Positions 1 to 10,020 of a DNA stretch of 64,000 nucleotides are shown here, piece by piece (positions within the stretch are counted from its first letter, which is position 1; each line of letters begins with the position of its first letter). Made by a program: the position numbers and the translations under genes. Location: assembly GCF_029227915.1 (NCBI RefSeq), contig NC_079879.1:23516501-23580500 (forward strand), written 5' to 3'. The stretch is from Hydractinia symbiolongicarpus (Eukaryota > Cnidaria > Hydrozoa > Anthoathecata > Hydractiniidae). Below the pieces are notes generated by a model. The model searched no databases, was not told the DNA's origin, and was given only the letters and a program-made list of their open reading frames with translations.

Positions 1-75
1 CAAAGGAAAATGAAGACATCCACTTTGCCTGTCACAGACACACAGACAGACACACCTAGCGTATTATTATAGAGA
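1..75 (-). mobile_element. Helitron-like unit 1, 5' end only (cut by window edge)
   Basis: This is the 5' terminal part of a unit. The block with CCACTTTGCCTGTCACAGAC and the AT-rich end match the right ends of the units that follow. The rest lies outside the window. Confidence 0.6.
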
Positions 76-663
76 CTAGTCGATAAATCCCGTGGAGTAA
101 TCCACTTAGGCAGAAGGACAATGGAAAAATAGGTTGTTTTAATTTTTTGCTGACGTCAGCAGTGCAAATACAAAATAAATATAATTTTTTAGAAATTTGT
201 ATACGTGTTGCCTTCATCGTATAGATCTTGAAATGCTGATCAAGAAAATGTATATGATCATGTATCTTTGACAAACGGCTGCAGAGATATCAAGGTTTAA
301 AGGTTTTTTGATGACGTCATCAAACCGTCCATTCCGAAACGGATTCGGGGACCCAGGTTTGGAAAACTTACCCAAATTGGTCCCAGGTTGTCCCTAGTTA
401 CCCACGCGGTGAAAAAACATTGACGTCACCACCTCGTTTCCGAGTTATTTGGCCTCAAAGTTTTAAGTGCATTGTAATGGCTTCACTAATCTTAATTAAC
501 TTTCCTTTGACGTCAATACTATTTTATCGGTAAAGTTTGGTAAATTACAGAACAATTTTATAGGCGATGTTTTATAGAATTTGTTAAAGAAAATTTTGAA
601 GAATGTAATCCACTTTGCAAAAGTGACAGACAGACACACGGAACTGGCGTATTATTATATAGA
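76..663 (-). mobile_element. Helitron-like unit 2, ~588 bp
   Basis: It runs from CTAG (3' end, left) to the AT-rich 5' end. Here the 3' hairpin is weaker, with CGTGGAGTAATCCAC in place of the usual GTGGAAAAATCCAC. It is a short version lacking one internal block found in the ~750 bp units. Confidence 0.6.
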
Positions 664-826
664 CTAGTCGTTAGCCCGTGGAAAAATCCACGGGTTTGCC
701 TGTCCTTTAAATTTACCCGTTGCAACAAAGTGGATAAAAATATATCGCATTTGATATTCGTGCACATTTTAAAAATTTCGTGTTTCCGTTACGGGAGGCG
801 GCTTTCGCGGACAGACAGACAAAATA
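664..826 (-). mobile_element. Short Helitron-like unit of a second subtype, 163 bp
   Basis: The 3' end has the extended palindrome CCCGTGGAAAAATCCACGGG and then CTAG. The body differs from its neighbours: it has TATATCGCATTTG, GCGGCTTTCGCGGACAGACA and a 5' end ending AAAATA. Relatives lie at 28904-29150 and 34040-34166, so this is a distinct, much shorter subtype embedded in the array. Confidence 0.6.
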
Positions 827-1576
827 CTAGTCGATAAGGCCCGTGGAGAAATCCACTTAGACAGGAGGACAATGTAAAAAGTGGTTATTTTAGACCTTTT
901 GCTGATGTCAACAGTGCATATACAAAAGGAAAATTGGCGAAATTTAGTCATTTGTTGTCTGTAATGTGTAGAGGTTGAAACGCTGATCAAAATAATGTAT
1001 AGTATCGTAGGTCTTTGACAATCGCCTAAGGAGATATAAGGGTGTAAAAGTTTTGCTGACGTCAGCAAAGTCCCTACCAAAAGTTGCAAAAAACATTTCT
1101 TTACAAATTCGTTGCATTCATCATATAGATCTTGAAATGCTGATCAACAAAATGTATAGGAACATGAACTTTTGACAAACGGTTGCAGAGATATTGGGGT
1201 TTGTAGGTTTTGTGATGACGTCATCAACCCGTCCATTCCGAAACGAATTCGGGGACCCAGGTTTGGAAAACTTACCCAAATTTGTCCCATGTGGTCCCTA
1301 GTTACCCACGCGGTGAAAAATCATTGACGTCAGCACCTCGTTTCCAAGTTTTTTGGCCTCAAAGTTTTAGGTGCACTGTAACGGATTCATTATTTTAATA
1401 TAGGATATTGACGTTTAAGTAGTGTTATTGACGTCGCGCCGTAACGTCAGAAAATTTAACATATTAGACATGCATTTTTCGGTTACTTCAAAGAAAATTT
1501 CGGTAAGATCAAAGGAAAATAAACAAATCCACTTTGCCTGTTACAGACACACAGAACTGGCGTATTATTATATAGA
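827..1576 (-). mobile_element. Helitron-like unit 3, ~750 bp full-type
   Basis: It is bounded by CTAG at the left and the AT-rich TC end at the right. It carries both internal halves, one with GACGTCAGCAAAGTCCCTAC and one with GTCCATTCCGAAACG. Units at 2154 and 2910 have the same plan. Confidence 0.65.
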
Positions 1577-2153
1577 CTAGTCGATAAGGCCCGTGGAAAA
1601 ATCCACTTAGGCAGGATAACAGAGAAAAACAACCGTCATTTAAATTTTGATGACGTCAGCAGAGACATGTCAGAACACAAAATGTTTTTTTCAGAAATGT
1701 GTATGTCTGTTGCCTTCATCGTATAGATCTTGAAACGCTGAGCAAGAAAATGTATAGGATCATATACTTTTGACAAACGGTTGCAGAGATATTAGGGTTT
1801 AAAGGTTTTTTAATGACGTCATCAACCCGTCCATTCCGAAACGGATTCGGGGACCCAGGTTTGGGAAAATTACCCCAATTGGTCCTAGGTGGTCCCTAGT
1901 TACCCACGCGGTGAAAAATCATTGACGTCACCACCTCGTTTCCAAGTTATTTGGCCTCAAAGTTTTAGGTGCACTTTAATGGCTTCATTAATTTAATATA
2001 GGATATTGACGTTAAAGTAGTGTTATTTTCGTCGCGTCGTAACGTCAGAAAATTTAACATATTAGACATGCATTTTTCGGTAAGATCAAAGGAAAATGAA
2101 CATATCCACTTTGCCTGTTACAGACACACGGAACTGGCGTATTATTATATAGA
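1577..2153 (-). mobile_element. Helitron-like unit, ~577 bp short type
   Basis: It has the same ends as its neighbours and lacks the internal ~170 bp block with AAAGTCCCTAC. Its length and plan are close to the 76-663 unit, so two length classes alternate in the array. Confidence 0.62.
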
Positions 2154-2909
2154 CTAGTCGATAAAGCCCGTGGAAATATCCACTGCGGCAGGATAAAAAT
2201 GGAAAAATAGGTTGCTTTAGATTTTTTGCTGACGTCAGCAGTGCATATACAAAAAGAAGATTGGTGAAATTTAATCATTCGTTGTCTGTAATGTGGAGAG
2301 GTTGAAACGCTGATAAAAATAATGTATAGTATCGTATGTTTTTGACAAACGCCTAAGGAGATATAAGGGTTTAAAAATTTTGCTGACGTCATCAAAGTCC
2401 CTACTAAAAAATCCAAAAAAATTTCTTTATAAATTCGTACACCCGTTTCATCCATCGTAAAGATCTTGAAATGCTGATCAAGAAAATGTATAGGAACATG
2501 AACTTTTGACAAACGGTTGCAGAGATATTGGGGTTTGAAGGTTTTGTGATGACGTCAACAACCCGTCCATTCCGAAACGGATTCAAGGACCCAGGTTTGG
2601 GAAACTTACCCAAATTGGTCCCAGGTGGTCCCTAGTTACCCACGCGGTGAAAAATCATTGACGTCAGCACCTCGTTTCCAAGTTATTTGGCCTCAAAATT
2701 TTAAGTGCACTGTAACGGCTTCATTAATTTAATATAGGATATTGACGTTAAAGTAGTGTTATTGACCTCGCGCCGTAACGTCAGAAATTTCACATATTAG
2801 ACATGCATTTTTCGGTTGCTTCAAAGAAAATTTCGGTAAGATCAAAGAAAAATGAACATATCCACTTTGCCTGTTACAGACACACGGAATTAGCGTATTA
2901 TTATAGAGA
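2154..2909 (-). mobile_element. Helitron-like unit, ~756 bp full type
   Basis: The 3' end is CTAG followed by CGATAAAGCCCGTGGAAATATCCAC in plus orientation, and the 5' end is AT-rich. Open frames inside (for example 2054-2512 and 2404-2613, minus) are chance frames in the repeat and recur wherever the repeat does. They are not called as genes. Confidence 0.65.
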
Positions 2910-3649
2910 CTAGTCAATAAGGCCCGTGGAAAAATCCACTAAGGCGCAGAAGAACAATGGAAAATTAGGTTGCTTTAGATTTTTTGCTGACGTCAACAGT
3001 GCATATACAAAAAGAAAATTGGTGAAATTTAATCATTTGTTGTCTGTAATGTGCAGAGGTTAAAACGCTGATCAAAATAATGTATAGTATCGTATGTTTT
3101 TGAAAAGAGCCTAAGGAGATATAGGGTATAAAAATTTTGCTGACGTCAGCAAAGTTCCTACCAAATTTTCCAAAGAAAAATTTCTTCACAAATTCGTACA
3201 CTCGTTGCATTCATCATATAGATCTTGAAATGCTGATCAAGAAAATGTATAGGAACATGAACTTTTGACAAACGGTTGCAGAGATATTGGGGTTTGTAGG
3301 TTTTGTGATGACGCCATCAACCCGTCCATTCCGAAACGGATTCAAGGACCCAGGTTTGGGAAACTTACCCAAATTGGTCCCAGGTGGTCCCTAGTTACCC
3401 ACGCGGTGAAAAATCATTGACGTCACCACCTCGTTTCCAAGTTATTTGGCCTCAAAATTTTTAAATGCACTGGAATGGCTTCATCAATTTAATATAGGAT
3501 ATTGACGTTAAGGTAGTGTTATTGACGTCGCGCAGTAACGTCAGAAAATTCAACATATTAGACATGCATTTTTCGGCAACATCAAAGGAAAATGACGATA
3601 TCCACTTTGCCTGTTACAGACACACGGAACTGGCGTATTAATATATAGA
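2910..3649 (-). mobile_element. Helitron-like unit, ~740 bp full type
   Basis: Same architecture as 2154-2909. The 5' end carries TTAATATATAGA next to the CTAG of the following unit, so again there is no host DNA between units. Confidence 0.65.
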
Positions 3650-6230
3650 CTAGTTGATTAGGCCCGTGGAAAAATCCACTTAGGCAGAAAAACAACTGAA
3701 AAGTTCTGTCATTTGAATTTTGATGACATCAGCAAATATTTCAGTATATTGAATATGCCTTTTACTAAAAAAAATAATCTGAAAATGCATAAAAAGAAAG
3801 TATATAAGTCATAATTTAACAAAAAAGTTCTTAAAATCTAACACAAAATATCAAATGTCAAATCGCATGAAATCCTCCAAACAAAACTTCAGACAAAATA
3901 TGAAAAACAACGGCGTGCAAGGTGTAAAATCTAGTTAGTAGAAAGTTACAACAGATAAACAGTTTCAGTCTGAACATTCAGTAATTTTTTATCATCACCA
4001 AATATTTATTTCCGTAATTACATTAGTTTAAAGTTTAAAAAAAGTTTATAAAACAAAATATAAAAAAAATCCAACTTACACAACAGCTCACAGTCTAATT
4101 GTACAAAAATTTGTTCTTTCAGTATTTTGCATGTGGTCTTTTTCCACAAAAGTTTACACAGCATTTAAAAAACAGCATTTTGCAACACAAACAATATAAT
4201 CGGCAACCATACTATTCTCTGCTGAGAAATTTTAACCACAAATGTAAAAAACCCAAGTAAATTTCCCAAAAAATGTCAACAACCTTTTTAAAAATATTAA
4301 CCACTACCCTTGTAAAAATATATAACCTTGTAATTTACATGCAAGCTCACAGAAGTTTAACAGGATGTCAACAACACATTTGTTTGATAACATTAATTAT
4401 GCAAAAAAGTGCAAAAAAATATGCTAGATTTTTTTTATAAAAAACGCGGTAAAATATAAAGACTTTGAAGCTTTTTTCCTGGCAAATGCGAGTCTGCCTG
4501 ACACGTAACTCTAGCGACATAAAAACATAACGTCTAAACATATCTAAAAAGTTCTTACTATTTGTGAATCCAAATCTACTTTAAACCGAAGCTTTCATTT
4601 TCTACTTCTAACTTTTCTTTACTACTTCTAGCTCCACTCTTCACTTTCGAAGTAACTTCTTGTGGCTTTTAACTTTACTTTTGTACATCTATGTTCACAT
4701 AATATATATATAAAAAGGACAGAGTGTAAAACCAATTGGCAAATTTTTTAGGCTAATTAGTCAAATTAGAAATGCAAAAACAAAGTTTGAGTCATAATTC
4801 ATGTTATAACAACAACGATCAATTTAACAGTTCATTTTACGTCAATTTTTGCACTAAATTTGCAACACAAAATACAAATTCTAAATAATTCCTACGATTT
4901 TCCTCAAAAGTTTAATGAAAATATAAAAGATGAGAGGTGAACGACAAAATCAAAATTTGCAGAATTTAATTATTTTGGTATATACATATGTCTATTGATA
5001 TATGCCCTTTATAACAATATTTCAAAATGTGAAAAAGAAAAACAGTTTGCAACAAAATCAGTTATTCTGATGAAATTGCATACACTTTTCTCCACAAAAG
5101 TGTAAAAAAAGAATGGTTCTAGGAAATACTTCTGATTCAACAAAAATAGTATTTGTATCTTGTACTCAATAAATATTATCCGAATTTTCAAAAAACTGCG
5201 ATTTGGAACGCATCAAATTTATAAATAGAGAGGGATCGGTCATTTCAGTATGTTGTCCTGCCCAGTAAGAATTTATACAAAATATAAAAAAAACACAAGT
5301 TTTTTCGATGATGTACTCCCTCAAAAAAGTTGAAACTTTTCTTAATTAATACAAAATGTCATAAACAAAAGCATTTTAGTCAGAACATCTAGAACAACAA
5401 AAATCACTACACTTAAGGTACCAGAACTACTACATGTTAAATAAAAATCGTTTCGTCATATTGCATGTAACCGATGTATATAAGTTTAGTTACACAAAAT
5501 GTGAAAAATACATTATTTGCATACACAAAATGTGAAAAAAACATTATTTGCATAAAAACAGTCCTTAAACTCTTCTTAAATATTATGTAATAATTTTTTA
5601 AAAGTTGTTGTGGCTTGTAATTTAAGCTTAAAATGTCAACTGAAATAAGTTACAGTCACATTCTTAGCAAAGACCACTAAGATAACACTACGATAGCTAG
5701 CTTAGCTACATGCAAAAAGCAACATAAAACTAAAGCAAACATAAGCTAGCTACAGCAGCTAATAGCTGGTCAGTTGAGTATAAAGTGGAGACTTAGCTAG
5801 GTATAAAGTCCGAGCTAGCTAAGCTATTAGGTTGTTGTTGGTGTGGTTGGTTTTATGATGCTAGCTAACAAACATGTCTCGCATCAATAATATCATCAAA
5901 ACTGAAAAAAACATAAACAAACCTTACAGAAACCTTTCTATATTTCATTTATATACCATGCCCCTTTTTAAATGCTTTTGTAAAGATTTATTTTGAAGGA
6001 AAGAGTAGAAATTGCTTAAAAAGAACAGCCATCTTTTTTGCAAACACAATTTCCGTTACTTTGTGCTAGAACTTCATTTAACAAACCACATAAAACTCGC
6101 GGCTTTTCACGACAAAGAAGACATATTTTTTTCGGCAACATCAAAGATTTTTTTCGGCGACATCAAAGGAAAATGACGATATCAACTTTGCCTGTTACAG
6201 ACACACGGAACTGGCTTATTAATATAGAGA
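3650..6230 (-). mobile_element. Long Helitron-like element, ~2.58 kb
   Basis: The left end is CTAG plus hairpin CGTGGAAAAATCCACTTAGG. The right end (6170-6230) carries the family's 5' block, with CAACTTTGCCTGTTACAGAC and a terminal TC on the minus strand. The interior is unlike the short units: AT-rich with repeated AAAATGT motifs, a stretch rich in TTCTACTTCTAACTT (4590-4680) and many AGCTAGCT motifs (5690-5830). A related long copy is at 47107-49299. I found no Rep or helicase coding, so this long form may have captured filler DNA. The right end abuts T, consistent with insertion between A and T. Confidence 0.62.
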
Positions 6231-9036
6231 TAATCATCATTCAAGTATGACGTGTTGTTGCGTAATACCGAAAATGCATTGGGTGCGCATTTAGCAGGAA
6301 TTCGCGGAAAAAGCCTGGAGGCACACGCACGTGTTTTTGAGATTTTGTATACCGTTGAAGTTTTCAACTAAAATAATAAAACCTTTCGAACTGTAATCAT
6401 CGTTCAATAATCGAAATAAATAAAACGAATAATGAAAATCTAGATGGTAAATTGTCAAAGTTTTTTTTTATTATTCTTGGATATTATAAAGAATAAAAAA
6501 GATTGATCGTTTGACCAAGAGAAAAAAAAGCACTAGTCTTCTTTAAAAAAGAAAATCTTTGTGTGTGTTACCAACTTAATTTTTTAGGTATTAATTTAAA
6601 AAATCACAAGATTCTCTTCGAAGATATCAAGAATAAGGAGTCACCCCATCAAATCCTTTGGTCCTGAACTCCTTTTGTGATTGTTGGAAAAAACCTTTTT
6701 GGTACGAAGTTCTGTCCCGGCTGATAACTACACGGTTTGTTTGGGTGACAATTTGGTTGTGGAAAGACCAAAAGTTATAGGATCAACATATTTAAGTAAA
6801 AAATTCCAACCTCTCCCAAAACCAAAACCAAAAAAATCGGCGTTTTCAGGAAGAGTCGGTTTGGCTGCTAAAGAAAAAAGTTCTCATCCATAATCAACAT
6901 TTGTCTCTCTAAAAGAAGAAAATCATGCGACGTCTGTGGTTGAAGAGTTTCCTGAATACGATCCATCTGTCATTACCAATGGAGCAAGAGCAGTTTAATG
7001 ACGCTGCTGCTCAACTACCAATAAAATCTTGGTAAATCGGGATCTGGGTAATAAGTGCGTCTAAAGGAAGCCATATTTAATGCCGAAGTATTTTAAATAA
7101 GAGTTAATTTTAAAATTTTCAACCACGGAATGGCATTTTGGATAAAGCATCTTCCTTGTTTAGTGGCACTGTCCAATCGATTAATTAGCTGTAACCATTT
7201 TCCCCTTGATTCCTTTTCCTTTTTCTCGGTTGGAAATGGAAACAACCTACATATGTAAAAACATAGTTTATGTTTACATGAACAAGCGACACGACTATAA
7301 TTCGTAAACTTAGCTACCTAATAGTTATTACTTTACCTGAAAGGGGGGTCACATTCACATGATTGATTCATACAAGAGTGAGATTTTTTCCATTTAAGTT
7401 TGTAATCACCATTAGAGCAATCACTAACAGCACAATGTCTTGACATGTTAAGATAATGTAAAATACAATTTCAAATTTAAAGAATAAAGGAAAGATTAGC
7501 ATGCGACATGCACTAGCTCGCCCATGATTTCGTTTATTTACCTACCAAAACTACCTAGGGCCCAGGCCGCCTAGTTCGCAAGTGTATATTTTACCGAACG
7601 CTTTGAAATCGGCATAAGGTGTATTCACGTTTTAAAAAAATCTTTAATTTCGCGTCTTTTCAATAAAATAAATTTTGAGGAATAAACATTCGCGAAAAGA
7701 CCTAAAAAGGCGAAAAACTTTCTGCTCCTAAAGTATGTACAACGCTTTTTAGCTCATCAAAAAATTTATCTAGTGTTTTCATGCTATGAAAACCTCCTTT
7801 TTCGCTCGAGGAGTCTAATTAAAGTGCAACAAATTTTGTTCAAGCATTGAACATGGATAATAAATTAATTACTGGCTTCGGTTTAGTGCTTCACTTTCTA
7901 CACAGTACTACATGCCACGAACGTTTATTGTTTTCAGGGAGAGAGAGACCTATTGTTGCTTCTAAACAATAAATGTGTTTCTTCCTTCAATTCTCAATCT
8001 TGAATTGATGCTTTTCAATAGCATAAAAAAAAGGCTAAAGAACGCGAATAGATATTATTAACTTTTATAGCTTCGGAAAACAATAATTTTCCTGCGTGGT
8101 ACTGTCCGGTAAAAAATTAAAACTTGATATTAGTTACATCTCTTCACAAAAGTAAAGAAAAAAGTATTAAAATACAACCAAAATTGTCTTTCATAAGTTT
8201 AAACTGAATTTGTTTACTTGACCATCCCATTCTTAATCGCCATCTTTACTGAACTTCGAACGCGGAAAAGGACTGGGTAAAAACATTAATATGTGCAAAT
8301 TATGCAATGACGTACTCTTTGGGTTACCCCCATGTAGAGACTGGCGCGTGCAGAAAGAAAAACAAAGAAAAAAAAGTTGATGGTATTCCCAACAGAATTT
8401 TTTTTACGTTTATCAATCATGTTCACAAGCAGAATGCAATTAATCGCACTCCTGAAAAATAAATATTGAGTTCTAAAAATCAACGTATAAAATCCCATTT
8501 TATAGAGTGCGATACCTCGAAATAATTTTTGGACTCTCGTCAGACAAAATATGCCCGCCACATTTCCAGTTTGGGCGGACATGTCCTTAGCTCGTTTAGA
8601 ACTTTCGTCGGACAAAACGTTGATAGATTTCCGTTTTGGTCGGACACTTTTAGATCTCAGAATTATTGAATAGTCCTGATCTTTTTTATCCACGAGCAAG
8701 CCTATTTATAGCCAACCTGATCATCCTAGCTAATTCACCGACTCCTGACATAGTTAAAAGAACTACGCAGACATGATTCTCTTTTGCCTGGCTAATACGT
8801 CGTTGATAACCAGGTCTTATAAAAAATCCAGCCATGCGGTTCTAACTTTTGCGGAGGTGAACGCCGACGGAGCACAGATGAATCAAGTCTGCAAAGCTGC
8901 ACTTACAGGCGGAACACACATTTTATCATGTATTTAATTGTATATAATTTCTTCATTTGGCAAAACAATTGGAAACCATAACAGGTCCAAATTTACGGGG
9001 TTTTTTCTTCATGCCCCAAGTGTTAATCTTTTTTCT
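6231..9036. other. Unassigned AT-rich interval
   Basis: I see no gene I can support here. An open frame at 6681-6893 (+, 70 codons) is lysine/proline-rich near its end and could be a decayed mobile-element fragment, but it has no recognisable domain. The 8286-8699 frame (-) has no domain either. Near 8560-8660 there are several copies of the short motif TTTTGTCSGAC. Confidence 0.35.
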
Positions 9037-9075
9037 GGGGGCGTTTGAAGGGCGTTTATTCGAAGCATTACGGTA
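9037..9075. repeat. Solo end of a GCGTTTATTCGAAGCATTAC MITE
   Basis: The sequence GCGTTTATTCGAAGCATTAC followed by GGTA matches the right terminus of the complete MITE at 63475-63812. No matching left terminus was seen nearby, so this is a fragment or a heavily decayed copy. Confidence 0.6.
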
Positions 9076-9135
9076 TAAAAATTATAAATATGAATAACCT
9101 CGAACCAAGTATTTCTTTTTGTTCGCTAATATTAG

Positions 9136-9171
9136 CCAAAGCTACCTCAATTATAATTGAGGTAGCTTTGG
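9136..9171. repeat. Perfect 36-bp palindrome
   Basis: CCAAAGCTACCTCAATT is followed directly by its reverse complement around a central TA, making a perfect inverted repeat with no spacer. It could extrude as a cruciform or transcribe as a hairpin. No flanking gene explains it. Confidence 0.75.
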
Positions 9172-9250
9172 TAATAGAATAGGGGTACTGGGAACGAGGC
9201 TTATAATTGTATAAATTGTATAAAAGTATAAAGGTACAAAAAAACACAAT

Positions 9251-9532
9251 TTATTTAATGCGTTTGTATTTTCTATAATTTCTTCTTTTGCTGGTCGAAT
9301 TTCTGGAGTACGATATATGTACGATATGACAACAACAGTTGATAGTTTGGTATATTACAAAAAATGATTCAGATTCATCAAGGAATTTAACTTGTAATGT
9401 TGCGTCAATTTTTTTCATTTCATCATCGCAGGATGCTGTCTGCGTTTTGAGCATCGGCCACTCCAACGGATGTCTGCGTAGATATACTTTTACGTAAATT
9501 ATCTTACCCGCGTCTGGTCTCAGTATCGGCAC
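9251..9532 (-). CDS. Open frame of unknown function, possible exon or fragment
   Basis: This is a 93-codon open frame on the minus strand. Its first ~65 residues have a mixed, protein-like composition (contains HPLEWPMLK and CDDEMKKIDATLQVKFLDES), while the C-terminal part is low-complexity and basic. No domain recognised. It sits just outside the left end of the giant element. It may be an exon of a host gene or a decayed transposon ORF; a chance frame is also possible. Confidence 0.25.
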   Translation of the reverse strand: MPILRPDAGKIIYVKVYLRRHPLEWPMLKTQTASCDDEMKKIDATLQVKFLDESESFFVIYQTINCCCHIVHISYSRNSTSKRRNYRKYKRIK

Positions 9533-9830
9533 AAAAAATGAAGCAGCTTTAAAATAATCTATTTAATTTGAATACAGACAGACATTCAGCTGTTTCTGTG
9601 GACAGGGACATAAAGTTCTATTTCTGAAAGTGAGTTGCATGCTTTGAAATTAAATATTCATAAATTGCTACATTTTTTTTTTAAAGGGGGTAAAATATTA
9701 AAAAAAAATTAAATTCAATCTGGTAATATTGCTCAGAGTAAAACAATCATTTTCTATTTACAATATTTTGATTTGCCGAGAACCCAACGCTTACGTCATA
9801 ACAAAAATATTATTTTAGCCTCCCTTTCAT

Positions 9831-9838
9831 GAAGATTG
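9831..9838. repeat. Left candidate target-site duplication (GAAGATTG)
   Basis: GAAGAT lies directly outside the left terminus of the giant element and recurs directly outside the right terminus (37691). The exact shared part is 6 bp. Over 8 bp the copies are GAAGATTG and GAAGATGG, one mismatch. Confidence 0.6.
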
Positions 9839-10020
9839 GGCAACGACTTCATTTAGCACCGGGCTAAGTGGTCCCGACACACGACGTACAACATAACTAA
9901 CAACCTTCATACTTTATCGACATAAAAAGCCGACAGACGTTCAGTCATACTTCTCCAACCAAATGGACCCGACAAATGAAACCGCATTATCCGACATCCT
10001 CTCTATATAACAAATACATA
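9839..10020 (+). repeat. Left outer terminal inverted repeat
   Basis: It begins GGCAACGACTTCATTTAGCA and continues through CACACGACGTACAACATAAC and CTCCAACCAAATGGACCCGA. The reverse complement of 37500-37690 matches it almost throughout, apart from small differences near 9900 and 9925. Confidence 0.9.

Larger units (their letters stand above)
1..6230 (-). mobile_element. Head-to-tail array of Helitron-like elements
   Basis: At least eight units lie directly end to end, all in the same orientation. Read on the minus strand, each unit starts with TC followed by TATATAATAATACGCC and ends with a hairpin (GTGGA, loop, TCCAC), about 12 nt, then CTAG. The next unit begins immediately after CTAG with TC. 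A 5' TC, a 3' hairpin and a terminal CTRR are the textbook ends of Helitron rolling-circle transposons, and tandem arrays are known for that class. No Rep/helicase ORF is present, so all copies are non-autonomous. Interiors are shared: repeated GACGTCA motifs and the blocks around 300-420, 1200-1320, 1820-1920, 2540-2650 and 3300-3420. The alternative is a complex satellite that merely resembles Helitron ends. Confidence 0.72.

Noticed and set aside
2054-3210. ORFs of 69-152 codons in the left array and similar ones at 31263 and 49332
   Set aside because: All are the same repeat-derived frame recurring in each Helitron-like copy, with no Rep or helicase motif.
9136-9171. TGAGGTAG within the palindrome as a let-7-like microRNA
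   Set aside because: Only the seed-like 8 bases match, the hairpin has no loop, and the rest of the mature sequence differs.
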